Positions 57,225 through 64,000 of a stretch of 64,000 nucleotides of DNA are shown piece by piece (the stretch's first letter is position 1; every line of letters begins with the position of its first letter). Position numbers and translations under genes: made by a program. The stretch is from Burkholderiales bacterium (GTDB lineage Bacteria; Pseudomonadota; Gammaproteobacteria; Burkholderiales; SG8-41), in assembly GCA_020854035.1 (NCBI GenBank), contig JADZGE010000077.1, forward strand, positions 1-64,000, in the 5' to 3' direction. The notes below the pieces were generated by a model. That model saw nothing but the letters and a program-made list of their open reading frames with translations. It searched no databases and was not told the DNA's origin.

Positions 57225-58116
57225 GCGGCAGCCGCCCCATCGCGCGGGATGCGTCGCGGTGGTCGGTCGCCCCAACGTCGGCAAGTCGACGCTGCTCAAC
57301 CGGCTCGTCGGGCAGAAGGTCTCCATCGTCTCGCGCCGGCCGCAGACGACGCGCCTGCCGGTGACCGGGATCGTCACGCGAGCCGACGCGCAGATCGTGT
57401 TCGTCGATACGCCGGGCTACCAGACCGAGCACCGCTCGAGATTGAACCGCATCATGAACCGCACGGTGCTCTCCGCGCTCTCGGAAGTGCACGCCGTGCT
57501 GTGGATCGTCGAGGCGCTGCGCTGCGACGCTCGCGACGAGGTGGTCTGCGCGCTGCTGCCGCGCGGGACTCCGGTCGTGCTGGCGATCAACAAGATCGAC
57601 CGGCTGCGCGAGCGCCGCCTGCTGCTGCCGTTCATCGAGGAGCTCTCCCGGTTGCGGCCCTTCGAGGCAATCGTGCCGGTGTCGGCCGCTCGCGGCACAC
57701 AGACCGGGGACCTCGTGACCGCCCTCGCGGGGCTCCTGCCCCCGGGCCCGCCGCTATTCGATGCCGACGAGATCACCACCGTCAGCGAGCGCGCGCTTGC
57801 CGCGGAGCTCTTTCGCGAAAAGCTCTTCAACCGGCTGGGCGAGGAGCTGCCGTACTCCATCGCCGTCGCGATCGACCGGTTCACCCTGGAGCGCGGCGTG
57901 CGCCGGGTCAGCGCCTCGGTACTCGTGACGCGGGAAGGCCACAAGGGAATCGTCATCGGACGCGGCGGGGAGGACCTCAAGGCCGCGGCGACGCAGGCGC
58001 GGCGCGACATGGAACGCCTGTTCGGCGGCAAGGTGTTCCTGGAGGCACACGTCCGGGTGAGGAAGGACTGGCCGGAGGATGCCGCGACGCTCGCCCGCCT
58101 CGGCTACGCCTCGTGA
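57202..58116 (+). CDS. era: GTPase Era
   Basis: 16S rRNA-binding GTPase needed for 30S maturation. The 304 residues have G1 VVGRPNVGKST, G2/switch region SRRPQTTRLPVTG, G3 FVDTPGYQ, G4 AINKIDRL and a C-terminal KH domain with GHKGIVIGRGGEDLKAAAT. It overlaps rnc by 23 bases and the next gene by four. In most relatives recO comes next. Here a TPR/glycosyltransferase-like gene intervenes. Confidence 0.97.
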   Translation: MSSRPAPERQPPHRAGCVAVVGRPNVGKSTLLNRLVGQKVSIVSRRPQTTRLPVTGIVTRADAQIVFVDTPGYQTEHRSRLNRIMNRTVLSALSEVHAVLWIVEALRCDARDEVVCALLPRGTPVVLAINKIDRLRERRLLLPFIEELSRLRPFEAIVPVSAARGTQTGDLVTALAGLLPPGPPLFDADEITTVSERALAAELFREKLFNRLGEELPYSIAVAIDRFTLERGVRRVSASVLVTREGHKGIVIGRGGEDLKAAATQARRDMERLFGGKVFLEAHVRVRKDWPEDAATLARLGYAS

Positions 58117-59471
58117 GCATGCTCGGACGCCTCGTCGCGGAATTGCTCGGGCGTGCAGGCGGGAGACCGCAGGCGGGCGAGGACCCACCGCCCCCGCCCG
58201 CCACGGGCGCCCGCGACGCGCTCTACGCGCGCTGCCGCGAACTCGCGTCCCGGGGCGATGCCGAGCTTGCCGCGGAGTGCTACCGGCGCGTGCTCCAGCT
58301 CGACCCCGGGCACTCCGGAGCGAACAACAATCTTGGAATCCTGCTGCAGCAGCGCGGCGAGATGGCTGCTGCGGCGGCCTGCTACGGCGAGGCGGCGCGG
58401 CTCGATCCCGCCGCGTCCGAACCGCACATCAACCTCGGAAACCTGCACGATATCGCGGGCGATTCGCGGGCCGCGGCGCACTGCTACCGGAACGCCCTGG
58501 CGATCGACCCCGGGAATGCACAGGCGCACTGCGCGCTCGCGCAGGCGCTCCTCGCGCTGGGCGAGTACGAGCGCGGCTGGGAGGAGTTCGAGTGGCGCTG
58601 GCGAGTCGACGATCCCCGTTCGCGCCCGCCGGCGCTGCCCGGTCCCCGGTGGGACGGCCGTGAACCGCTCGGTGGCAGGCGCCTCATGCTGTACGCGGAG
58701 CAAGGCTACGGCGACGCGATCCAGTTCGTGCGCTACGCGCCGCTCGCCGCGGGCCTCGGCGCCCGCGTCATCGCGACCTGCGACCCGGCGCTCGTCCGGC
58801 TCTTTCGCACGGTGCCCGGCATCGCGGAAGTCGTCGAGCCCGGCAGCCCGTTGCCCGCGTTCGACCGCCATGCGCCGCTCATGAGTCTGCCCCGCGCATT
58901 TCGCACGACGGTGGCGACGATACCGGCGGAGGTGCCCTATCTCGTTCCGGATCCGCGCGCGGTCGAGGCATGGCGGGGGCGCCTCGCGCGGCATGGGTCC
59001 CGGTTGAAGGTCGGCCTCGCGTGGTCCGGCCGGCCATCCTTCGTCGCCGCCGTCATGAAGAGCTGCCCGCCGGAAATGATGGACGTGCTTGCCGCCACCC
59101 CGGGCTTTTCCTTCTTCAGCCTGCAGAAGCGCGGGGCGGGGGGCGGCGAGGAGGCGCCCGCGGGGCGCGCGATCGTGGATTTCACCCGGGAGTTTGCGGA
59201 CTTTCACGACACGGCGGCGTTCATCGCCGCCCTTGATGTCGTGATCTCCATCGATACGGCGGTCGCGCACCTCGCCGGCGCGCTTGGCCGCCCGGTGTGG
59301 GTCATGCTCGCGGCCGTGCCGGATTGGCGCTGGCTGCCGCAGGCCGGTGCCCTGCGGTGGTACCCGAGCGCGCGGCTGTTCCGCCAGCCACGCCCCGGGC
59401 AGTGGGCGCCCGTCGTCGCGGAGATTCAACGCGCGCTCGGCGAGATGCGCGACGGAGCGGCAGCGCCATGA
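58113..59471 (+). CDS. TPR protein with glycosyltransferase family 9-like C-terminal domain
   Basis: The 452-residue protein has three or more tetratricopeptide repeats at about 35-150 (LYARCRELASRGDAELAAEC, NNLGILLQQRGEMAAAAACY, INLGNLHDIAGDSRAAAHCY). A linker follows, then a GT9/heptosyltransferase-like domain from about 190 with YAEQGYGDAIQFVRYAPLAA, KVGLAWSGRP and ISIDTAVAHLAGALGRPVWV. The acceptor and donor are unknown; glycosylation of a protein or envelope sugar is a guess. GTG start overlaps era and the stop overlaps recO, so it is fully inside the operon. Confidence 0.85.
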   Translation: MSMLGRLVAELLGRAGGRPQAGEDPPPPPATGARDALYARCRELASRGDAELAAECYRRVLQLDPGHSGANNNLGILLQQRGEMAAAAACYGEAARLDPAASEPHINLGNLHDIAGDSRAAAHCYRNALAIDPGNAQAHCALAQALLALGEYERGWEEFEWRWRVDDPRSRPPALPGPRWDGREPLGGRRLMLYAEQGYGDAIQFVRYAPLAAGLGARVIATCDPALVRLFRTVPGIAEVVEPGSPLPAFDRHAPLMSLPRAFRTTVATIPAEVPYLVPDPRAVEAWRGRLARHGSRLKVGLAWSGRPSFVAAVMKSCPPEMMDVLAATPGFSFFSLQKRGAGGGEEAPAGRAIVDFTREFADFHDTAAFIAALDVVISIDTAVAHLAGALGRPVWVMLAAVPDWRWLPQAGALRWYPSARLFRQPRPGQWAPVVAEIQRALGEMRDGAAAP

Positions 59472-60196
59472 GCGCGGGTCGGGTGCGCGCCGCTTCGCAG
59501 CCGGCATTCGTGCTGCACGCCCGCCGTTACCGGGAAACGAGCCTCATCGTCGAAGCTTTCACCCCCGGCTTCGGGAGGGTGGCCCTGGTTGCCCGTGGCG
59601 CACGCCGCCCCGGCTCGTCGCTCAGGGGCCTCCTGCTGTCGTTCCAGCCGCTGCTCCTCGGCTTTAGCGGAAGCTCGGAGCTGAAGACGCTCACGGCCGC
59701 GGAGTGGGACGGCGCGTACGCGCCGCTGCGCGGCGAGGCGCTCGTTTGCGGGTTCTACCTGAACGAACTCGTGCTGAAGCTCCTCGCACGCGACGACCCG
59801 CACGAAGCCCTCTACGCCGCCTATCGCGAATCGGTCGCCGGGCTCGCCGCGGGCAGCGAGCGCGAAGCGCTGCTGCGCCGCTTCGAGCTGACGCTGCTCG
59901 CCGAACTCGGCTACGGCGTGGCGCTCGAACGGGATGCGGCCTCCGGCGCGCCCATCGCGGCGGAGGCACGCTACATTTACGTGGTGGAGCGCGGAGCGGT
60001 GCCGGCCGAGGCCGCCGGGCGGGAGATCGGGGTAGAATTGGCCGGGCGCACCCTGATCGACATGCGGCGCGGCGAGTTCGCCGGTGCGGCCACCCGCGAG
60101 CAATGCAAGACCCTGATGCGCGCGCTCATCAACCACTGCCTCGGCAATCAGGTGCTGCACACGCGACAGCTCTTGCGCGAGCTGCAGGAACTCTGA
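59468..60196 (+). CDS. recO: DNA repair protein RecO
   Basis: Recombination mediator that loads RecA on SSB-coated gaps with RecF/RecR. The 242 residues have the N-terminal OB fold ([36 protein letters not shown]) and a helical domain with [20 protein letters not shown] and [12 protein letters not shown]. The C-terminal segment is [20 protein letters not shown]. The ATG overlaps the preceding gene's stop. Zinc-binding cysteines are few, as in other betaproteobacterial RecO. Confidence 0.94.
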   Translation: MSAGRVRAASQPAFVLHARRYRETSLIVEAFTPGFGRVALVARGARRPGSSLRGLLLSFQPLLLGFSGSSELKTLTAAEWDGAYAPLRGEALVCGFYLNELVLKLLARDDPHEALYAAYRESVAGLAAGSEREALLRRFELTLLAELGYGVALERDAASGAPIAAEARYIYVVERGAVPAEAAGREIGVELAGRTLIDMRRGEFAGAATREQCKTLMRALINHCLGNQVLHTRQLLRELQEL

Positions 60197-60206
60197 TACC
60201 CGCACC

Positions 60207-60926
60207 ATGATCCTGCTGGGAGTGAACATCGACCATGTCGCGACCCTGCGCCAGGCCCGCGGCACCTCCTACCCCAGCCCCGTCGAGGCGGCGCTCGCGG
60301 CGGAAGCGGGGGGAGCCGACTACATCACCGTGCACCTGCGCGAGGACCGGCGTCACATCCAGGACGCCGACGTGGCGGCGATTCGCGCACGGATCGCGAC
60401 GTCGGTCAACCTGGAATCGGCCGCGACACCGGCGATGCTGGCATTCGCGCGGCGCGTGCGCCCGCGCGACGTGTGCCTCGTGCCGGAGCGGCGCGAGGAA
60501 CTCACCACGGAGGGCGGGCTCGAGGTCGCGGGCAACTTCGAACCGGTCGCGCGGGCGTGCCGCGAACTCTCGGCAGCGGGGATTCGCGTCTCGCTCTTCA
60601 TCGCCCCGGAGCACGCCCAGATCGACGCCGCGCGCGCCGCCGGGGTGACGGTCGTCGAGCTGCACACCGGGAGCTATGCCGATGCCCCGGCCGCCCGCCG
60701 GCCGGCGGAACTGGAGCGGGTGCGCGTGGCGGCGGAGCACGCCGCGGGACTCGGTCTGCACGTCAACGCGGGGCACGGACTGAATTACGACAATGTTCAG
60801 CCGATCGCGCGGCTGCCGTTCATCCGGGAGCTCAACATCGGGCATGCCATAGTGGCGCGCGCGGTGTTTGCCGGGCTCACGCAGGCGGTGCGGGAAATGA
60901 AGGCGCTCATCGCGGCGGCGCGATGA
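60207..60926 (+). CDS. pdxJ: pyridoxine 5'-phosphate synthase
   Basis: Closes the pyridine ring of vitamin B6 from 1-deoxyxylulose-5-phosphate and 3-hydroxy-1-aminoacetone phosphate. The 239-residue TIM barrel has [69 protein letters not shown] and [15 protein letters not shown]. The ATG is 10 bp after recO and the stop overlaps acpS. Its substrate DXP is the same one used by Dxr in this window. Confidence 0.97.
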   Translation: MILLGVNIDHVATLRQARGTSYPSPVEAALAAEAGGADYITVHLREDRRHIQDADVAAIRARIATSVNLESAATPAMLAFARRVRPRDVCLVPERREELTTEGGLEVAGNFEPVARACRELSAAGIRVSLFIAPEHAQIDAARAAGVTVVELHTGSYADAPAARRPAELERVRVAAEHAAGLGLHVNAGHGLNYDNVQPIARLPFIRELNIGHAIVARAVFAGLTQAVREMKALIAAAR

Positions 60927-61324
60927 TCTACGGGATCGGCATCGACGTGGTGGAGCCGCGGCGCGTAGCGCGGCTGCTCGAGCGCTACGGCGAGCGGTTC
61001 GCGCACCGCGTGCTCACCCCCGTGGAATGGCCGGGCTACGTGAAGACCGTGAAGCCGGTGCTCTTCGTCGCCAACCGTTTCGCGGCCAAGGAGGCCTTTT
61101 CGAAGGCGATGGGAACGGGATTTCGCTATCCCGTGACGTTGCAGTGCGTGAGCGTGGTGCAGGACCGCGCGGGCAAGCCGAGCCTCGCGTTTCACCCCGA
61201 CCTCGATCGTGTGGTGCATGCCCGCGGCATCGTCGGGCACCACCTCACGATCAGCGATGAAGCGAACCTCGCCTGCGCCTGCGTCGTGCTGGAGGGCGGG
61301 CCGGTCGTTCCGGGCGGTGGCTGA
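60923..61324 (+). CDS. acpS: holo-[acyl-carrier-protein] synthase
   Basis: Attaches 4'-phosphopantetheine to apo-ACP. The 133 residues show [20 protein letters not shown] with the metal aspartate, and [16 protein letters not shown] with the second metal ligand and CoA-binding lysine. The ATG overlaps the pdxJ stop (ATGA) and the stop shares one base with nagZ. pdxJ-acpS coupling is widely conserved. Confidence 0.95.
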   Translation: MIYGIGIDVVEPRRVARLLERYGERFAHRVLTPVEWPGYVKTVKPVLFVANRFAAKEAFSKAMGTGFRYPVTLQCVSVVQDRAGKPSLAFHPDLDRVVHARGIVGHHLTISDEANLACACVVLEGGPVVPGGG

Positions 61325-62385
61325 TGGGCAAGGGATTGCCGCTCGGACCGGTCATGCTCGACGTGGAAGGCACGGCGCTCACCACGGCCGACCGCGAGCG
61401 CCTCGCCCATCCTCTCACCGGAGGCGTGATTCTCTTCGCCCGCAACTACGCCGAGCCCGCGCAGCTCGCGCGGCTCACGGCCGAGATTCACGCGGTGCGC
61501 CATCCGCCGCTCATCGTCGCCGTGGACCACGAAGGCGGCCGCGTGCAGCGCTTCCGCGAGGGCTTCACGGCAATTCCCCCGATGCGCGCCCTCGGGCGGG
61601 CGTGGGAGCGCGACGCCCACGCGGCGCAGCGGCTCGCGGCCGAACTCGGATACGTGCTCGCCGCCGAACTGCGCGCGCACGGCGTGGATCTCACGTTCGC
61701 CCCGGTGCTCGATGTCGATGCCGGCGCGAGCAGCGTCATCGGCGATCGCGCCCTGCATTCCGACCCCGAGGCGGTAGCGGAACTTGCGCGCGCGCTCGTC
61801 AAGGGCTTCAGGCTTGCCGGCATGTCGGCCGTGGGAAAACATTTTCCGGGGCACGGTCACGTGCGGGCGGATTCCCACCACGAGGTGCCGGTGGACGATC
61901 GGGACTGGGAGGCGATCGCCGCGTGCGACCTCGTGCCGTTTCGCCGGCTCGTCGGCGCCGGCATCGGCGGGATCATGCCGGCCCACGTCATCTTTCCGCG
62001 GGTCGACGCGCGGCCGGCCGGTTTCTCCGCGGTGTGGCTGAAGCGCGTTCTGCGCGGGGAACTGGGATTCGGCGGCGTGGTGTTCAGCGACGATCTCAGC
62101 ATGGAGGGTGCGGCGCCCGCCGGCGGCATCCTCGGCCGCGCGCAGGCCGCGCTCGGCGCCGGCTGCGATGTGGTGCTGGTGTGCAACGATCCGGCGGCGG
62201 TCGGGAACCTGTACTCGTGCCTCGACTACCCCACGCCACCCGCGGCGCTCGCGCGCATGGCGCGCCTGCACGGGCGGGCAGGTGCCGCGACCATGGCCGC
62301 TTTGCGGGAGGAACCGCGCTACATGGCGGCGCAGGCCGCGATCGCGGCGATGGTGGCGCCGGAGGGAGAACTGCCCCTCGCCTGA
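61324..62385 (+). CDS. nagZ: beta-N-acetylhexosaminidase NagZ
   Basis: Cytoplasmic GH3 enzyme that removes GlcNAc from anhydromuramyl-peptides in peptidoglycan recycling. The 353 residues include VMLDVEGTALTTADRE, PLIVAVDHEGGRVQRFREGF, the signature AVGKHFPGHGHVRADSHHEV with the flexible-loop histidine acting in catalysis, PAHVIFPRVD, and the nucleophile aspartate in FSDDLSMEGA. One-base overlap with acpS (TGATG). The gap to the convergent efp gene (135 bp) has no clear terminator. Confidence 0.96.
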   Translation: MGKGLPLGPVMLDVEGTALTTADRERLAHPLTGGVILFARNYAEPAQLARLTAEIHAVRHPPLIVAVDHEGGRVQRFREGFTAIPPMRALGRAWERDAHAAQRLAAELGYVLAAELRAHGVDLTFAPVLDVDAGASSVIGDRALHSDPEAVAELARALVKGFRLAGMSAVGKHFPGHGHVRADSHHEVPVDDRDWEAIAACDLVPFRRLVGAGIGGIMPAHVIFPRVDARPAGFSAVWLKRVLRGELGFGGVVFSDDLSMEGAAPAGGILGRAQAALGAGCDVVLVCNDPAAVGNLYSCLDYPTPPAALARMARLHGRAGAATMAALREEPRYMAAQAAIAAMVAPEGELPLA

Positions 62386-62520
62386 GGAATCCATGGCCTT
62401 GCCGACATGGATTGCTCGAACGGGAGCCCCATCCACGAGAAGCTTGCCGGAAGGCGGGATCGCCAATCCGTTGCCGCATCGTTTGCGAGGGGGCGGATCG
62501 CGGGCGCCGGCGCTCGATCG

Positions 62521-63087
62521 CTATGCGCGCTCGATGTACTCGCCCGTGTCCGTATTGACCTTGATCTTCGTGCCTTCCACGATGAACTGCGGCACCATCA
62601 CGGTGAGGCCGGTTTCCGTTTTCGCCGGCTTGAACGAGCCCGTCGCGGTCGCGCTCTTGAGGTTGGGCTCGGTTTCGGTGACGGTCAGCACCACGCTCGG
62701 CGGCAACTGCACCCCGATCGGCCGGTCGTGGTAGAAGTTCACCTGCGCGTCGATGTTCGGCACGAGGTAGCCGCTCTGGCCCTCGAGAAAATCCCCGGGG
62801 AGGCTGAGCTGCTCGAAGCTCTCCTTGTCCATGAACACGTAGTCGGCGCCGTCGCTGTAGAGATACTGCATTTCGCGCTGGTCGACGAACGCGCGTTCGA
62901 TCTTGTCCTCCGTGCGGATGCGCTCGTTCTTCTTCGTGCCGGACTCGATGTCCTTCATCTCCACCTGCATGAAGGCGCCCCCGCGCCCGCCGACGTGCAC
63001 GTGGTAGGCTTTGAGCACGCGCCACACGCGCTTTTCCCACTCGATGAGGTTGCCCGCGCGCACCTCGGTTGCCGTGACTTTCGCCAT
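62521..63087 (-). CDS. efp: translation elongation factor P
   Basis: Relieves ribosome stalling at polyproline stretches by reaching the P-site with a modified loop residue. The 188 residues form the three OB/KOW domains, starting MAKVTATEVRAGNLIEWEKR, with the domain III signature TETEPNLKSATATGSFKP. The loop tip reads HVGGRGGAF, so the usual modified lysine is replaced by Arg35 (codon at 62985-62983). The surrounding sequence, FMQVEMKDIESGTKKNERIR, is of the lysine-type group rather than the Pseudomonas EarP-type. A TAGAAT -10-like element lies at 63126-63121. Confidence 0.96.
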   Translation of the reverse strand: MAKVTATEVRAGNLIEWEKRVWRVLKAYHVHVGGRGGAFMQVEMKDIESGTKKNERIRTEDKIERAFVDQREMQYLYSDGADYVFMDKESFEQLSLPGDFLEGQSGYLVPNIDAQVNFYHDRPIGVQLPPSVVLTVTETEPNLKSATATGSFKPAKTETGLTVMVPQFIVEGTKIKVNTDTGEYIERA

Positions 63088-63170
63088 CTGCCGCCCAGCC
63101 GCTGTCGTGAAAAGGGCGTAATTCTACACCAGGGGGTGACTCCCGGCTCGCGCCCCGGCAGTCTGCCTCG

Positions 63171-63836
63171 ATGGAGGAAGGATTGAGTTCGACCGCGGAG
63201 AAATTCGACCCCGCCTGCCGGCGATGCGCGCGCCTCGCGAGCCATCTTGCCCGGGTCCGGCGCGAGTACCCGGGCTATCATGCGCGCCCCGTCGCGCCGT
63301 TCGGCCCGGCCCGGGCGCGGTTGCTGGTCGTCGGCCTCGCCCCCGGCATGCACGGCGCCAATCGCACGGGCCGCCCCTTCACGGGAGACCACGCCGGGCT
63401 GCTCTTGTACGAGACGCTCAACCGCTTCGGATTCGCGAGCCTGCCGCGCTCCGTCGCGACCGACGACGGCCTGCGGCTCGCCGGCTGCCGGGTCACGAAC
63501 GCGGTGCGCTGCCTGCCCCCGGAGAACAAGCCGCTGCCGCGAGAGGTCGCACGCTGCAACGGTTACCTCGCGGCGGAAATCGCCGCGCTCGCGCCGGGGG
63601 CGGCGATCCTCGCGCTCGGCCGCATCGCGCACGGAGCGGTGCTGGCCGCGCTCGGCTCGAAACGCGGCGCCTGCACGTTCGGCCACGGCGCCCGCCACGA
63701 GTTGCCGCGCGGCCTCACGCTCTTCGACAGCTATCACTGCAGCCGCTACAACACGCAGACGAGACGCCTCACTCCGGAGATGTTCCGCAGCGTATTCGTC
63801 GCCATCGCGAGCCGCCTGGCGGCACGCCGCGGCTGA
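63171..63836 (+). CDS. uracil-DNA glycosylase family 5-type (UdgB-like)
   Basis: Base-excision repair enzyme that removes uracil and related lesions. The 221 residues have motif [20 protein letters not shown] and the motif [16 protein letters not shown]. Cysteines CRRC (16-19) and those in [13 protein letters not shown] are likely ligands for a [4Fe-4S] cluster. Motif A lacks the aspartate or asparagine of families 1-4, as in UdgB. The ATG at 63171 has no good ribosome site, but TTG at 63183 follows GGAGGAAGGA and may be the real start. Confidence 0.9.
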   Translation: MEEGLSSTAEKFDPACRRCARLASHLARVRREYPGYHARPVAPFGPARARLLVVGLAPGMHGANRTGRPFTGDHAGLLLYETLNRFGFASLPRSVATDDGLRLAGCRVTNAVRCLPPENKPLPREVARCNGYLAAEIAALAPGAAILALGRIAHGAVLAALGSKRGACTFGHGARHELPRGLTLFDSYHCSRYNTQTRRLTPEMFRSVFVAIASRLAARRG

Positions 63837-63859
63837 GGCGCGCCCCCGCGCGGAGCGTC

Positions 63860-64000
63860 ATGTTCAATCCCGCCGAGACCATCGCCGGCCTGCCGCATCT
63901 TCCGGGGGTCTACCGGATGTTGAACGCCGCGGGCGACGTGCTCTACGTGGGCAAGGCGCTCGATCTCCGCAAGCGGGTCGCCTCGTACTTCCAGAAGCAG
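63860..64000 (+). CDS. uvrC: excinuclease ABC subunit C, N-terminal part (truncated by window)
   Basis: The last 47 codons encode [20 protein letters not shown], then a segment ending [19 protein letters not shown]. This is the start of the GIY-YIG nuclease domain that makes the 3' incision in nucleotide excision repair. The reading frame is open to the window end, so the gene continues beyond. ATG 63860 matches UvrC N-termini. Confidence 0.93.
   Translation, partial: MFNPAETIAGLPHLPGVYRMLNAAGDVLYVGKALDLRKRVASYFQKQ

Overview
This window is a chromosomal core region of a very GC-rich, Gram-negative bacterium, most likely a betaproteobacterium. The assignment rests on gene order, not on a search. 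The run glnD-map / rpsB-tsf-pyrH-frr-uppS-cdsA-dxr-rseP-bamA-skp-lpxD-fabZ-lpxA-lpxB-rnhB-RNA methyltransferase / ppsR / ppsA is present, followed by pyrG-kdsA-eno-ftsB. The second run nadB / rpoE-rseA-rseB-mucD-glutaredoxin-lepA-lepB-DUF4845-rnc-era-recO-pdxJ-acpS-nagZ is also typical of that class. No rRNA, tRNA, insertion sequence, prophage or CRISPR array was seen. Coding density is extreme: at least fourteen gene pairs overlap by 4 bp (ATGA or GTGA), and GTG and TTG starts are common.

Layout. 1-2.6 kb: lysine pathway genes dapD and dapC with queF, reading left. 2.6-12.2 kb: smc, zipA, ligA, galU, then a purine-salvage pair (hpt plus a methylthioinosine-phosphorylase-like gene) and a peptide deformylase. 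12.3-15.7 kb: glnD and map, reading left. 15.7-31.2 kb: a long rightward block for translation, isoprenoid and phospholipid synthesis, outer-membrane assembly and lipid A, starting at a good promoter and an S2 leader. 31.2-34.5 kb: divergent ppsR and ppsA. 34.5-39.7 kb: pyrG, kdsA, eno, ftsB, folD.

39.7-47.6 kb is the least standard part. It holds a 46-codon membrane microprotein candidate and a 1209-residue flavin/iron-sulfur protein. That protein looks like a natural fusion of the two subunits of NfnAB (GltD-like half, then PyrK-like half) behind an N-terminal domain of unknown function. An omega-amino-acid:pyruvate transaminase and a two-gene osmolyte-type ABC importer with a fused binding protein and permease follow. 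47.6-64 kb: nadB, the sigma-E envelope-stress operon, lepA-lepB-rnc-era, an inserted TPR/glycosyltransferase-like gene, recO-pdxJ-acpS-nagZ, an EF-P with arginine at the loop tip, a family-5-type uracil-DNA glycosylase and the start of uvrC.

The genes fit together as envelope biogenesis (bamA, skp, lpx, kdsA, cdsA, uppS) beside its stress response (rseP, rpoE, rseA, rseB, mucD), embedded in housekeeping translation and DNA-repair genes. The best candidate for something undescribed is the single-chain NfnB-NfnA-like protein at 40180-43809.
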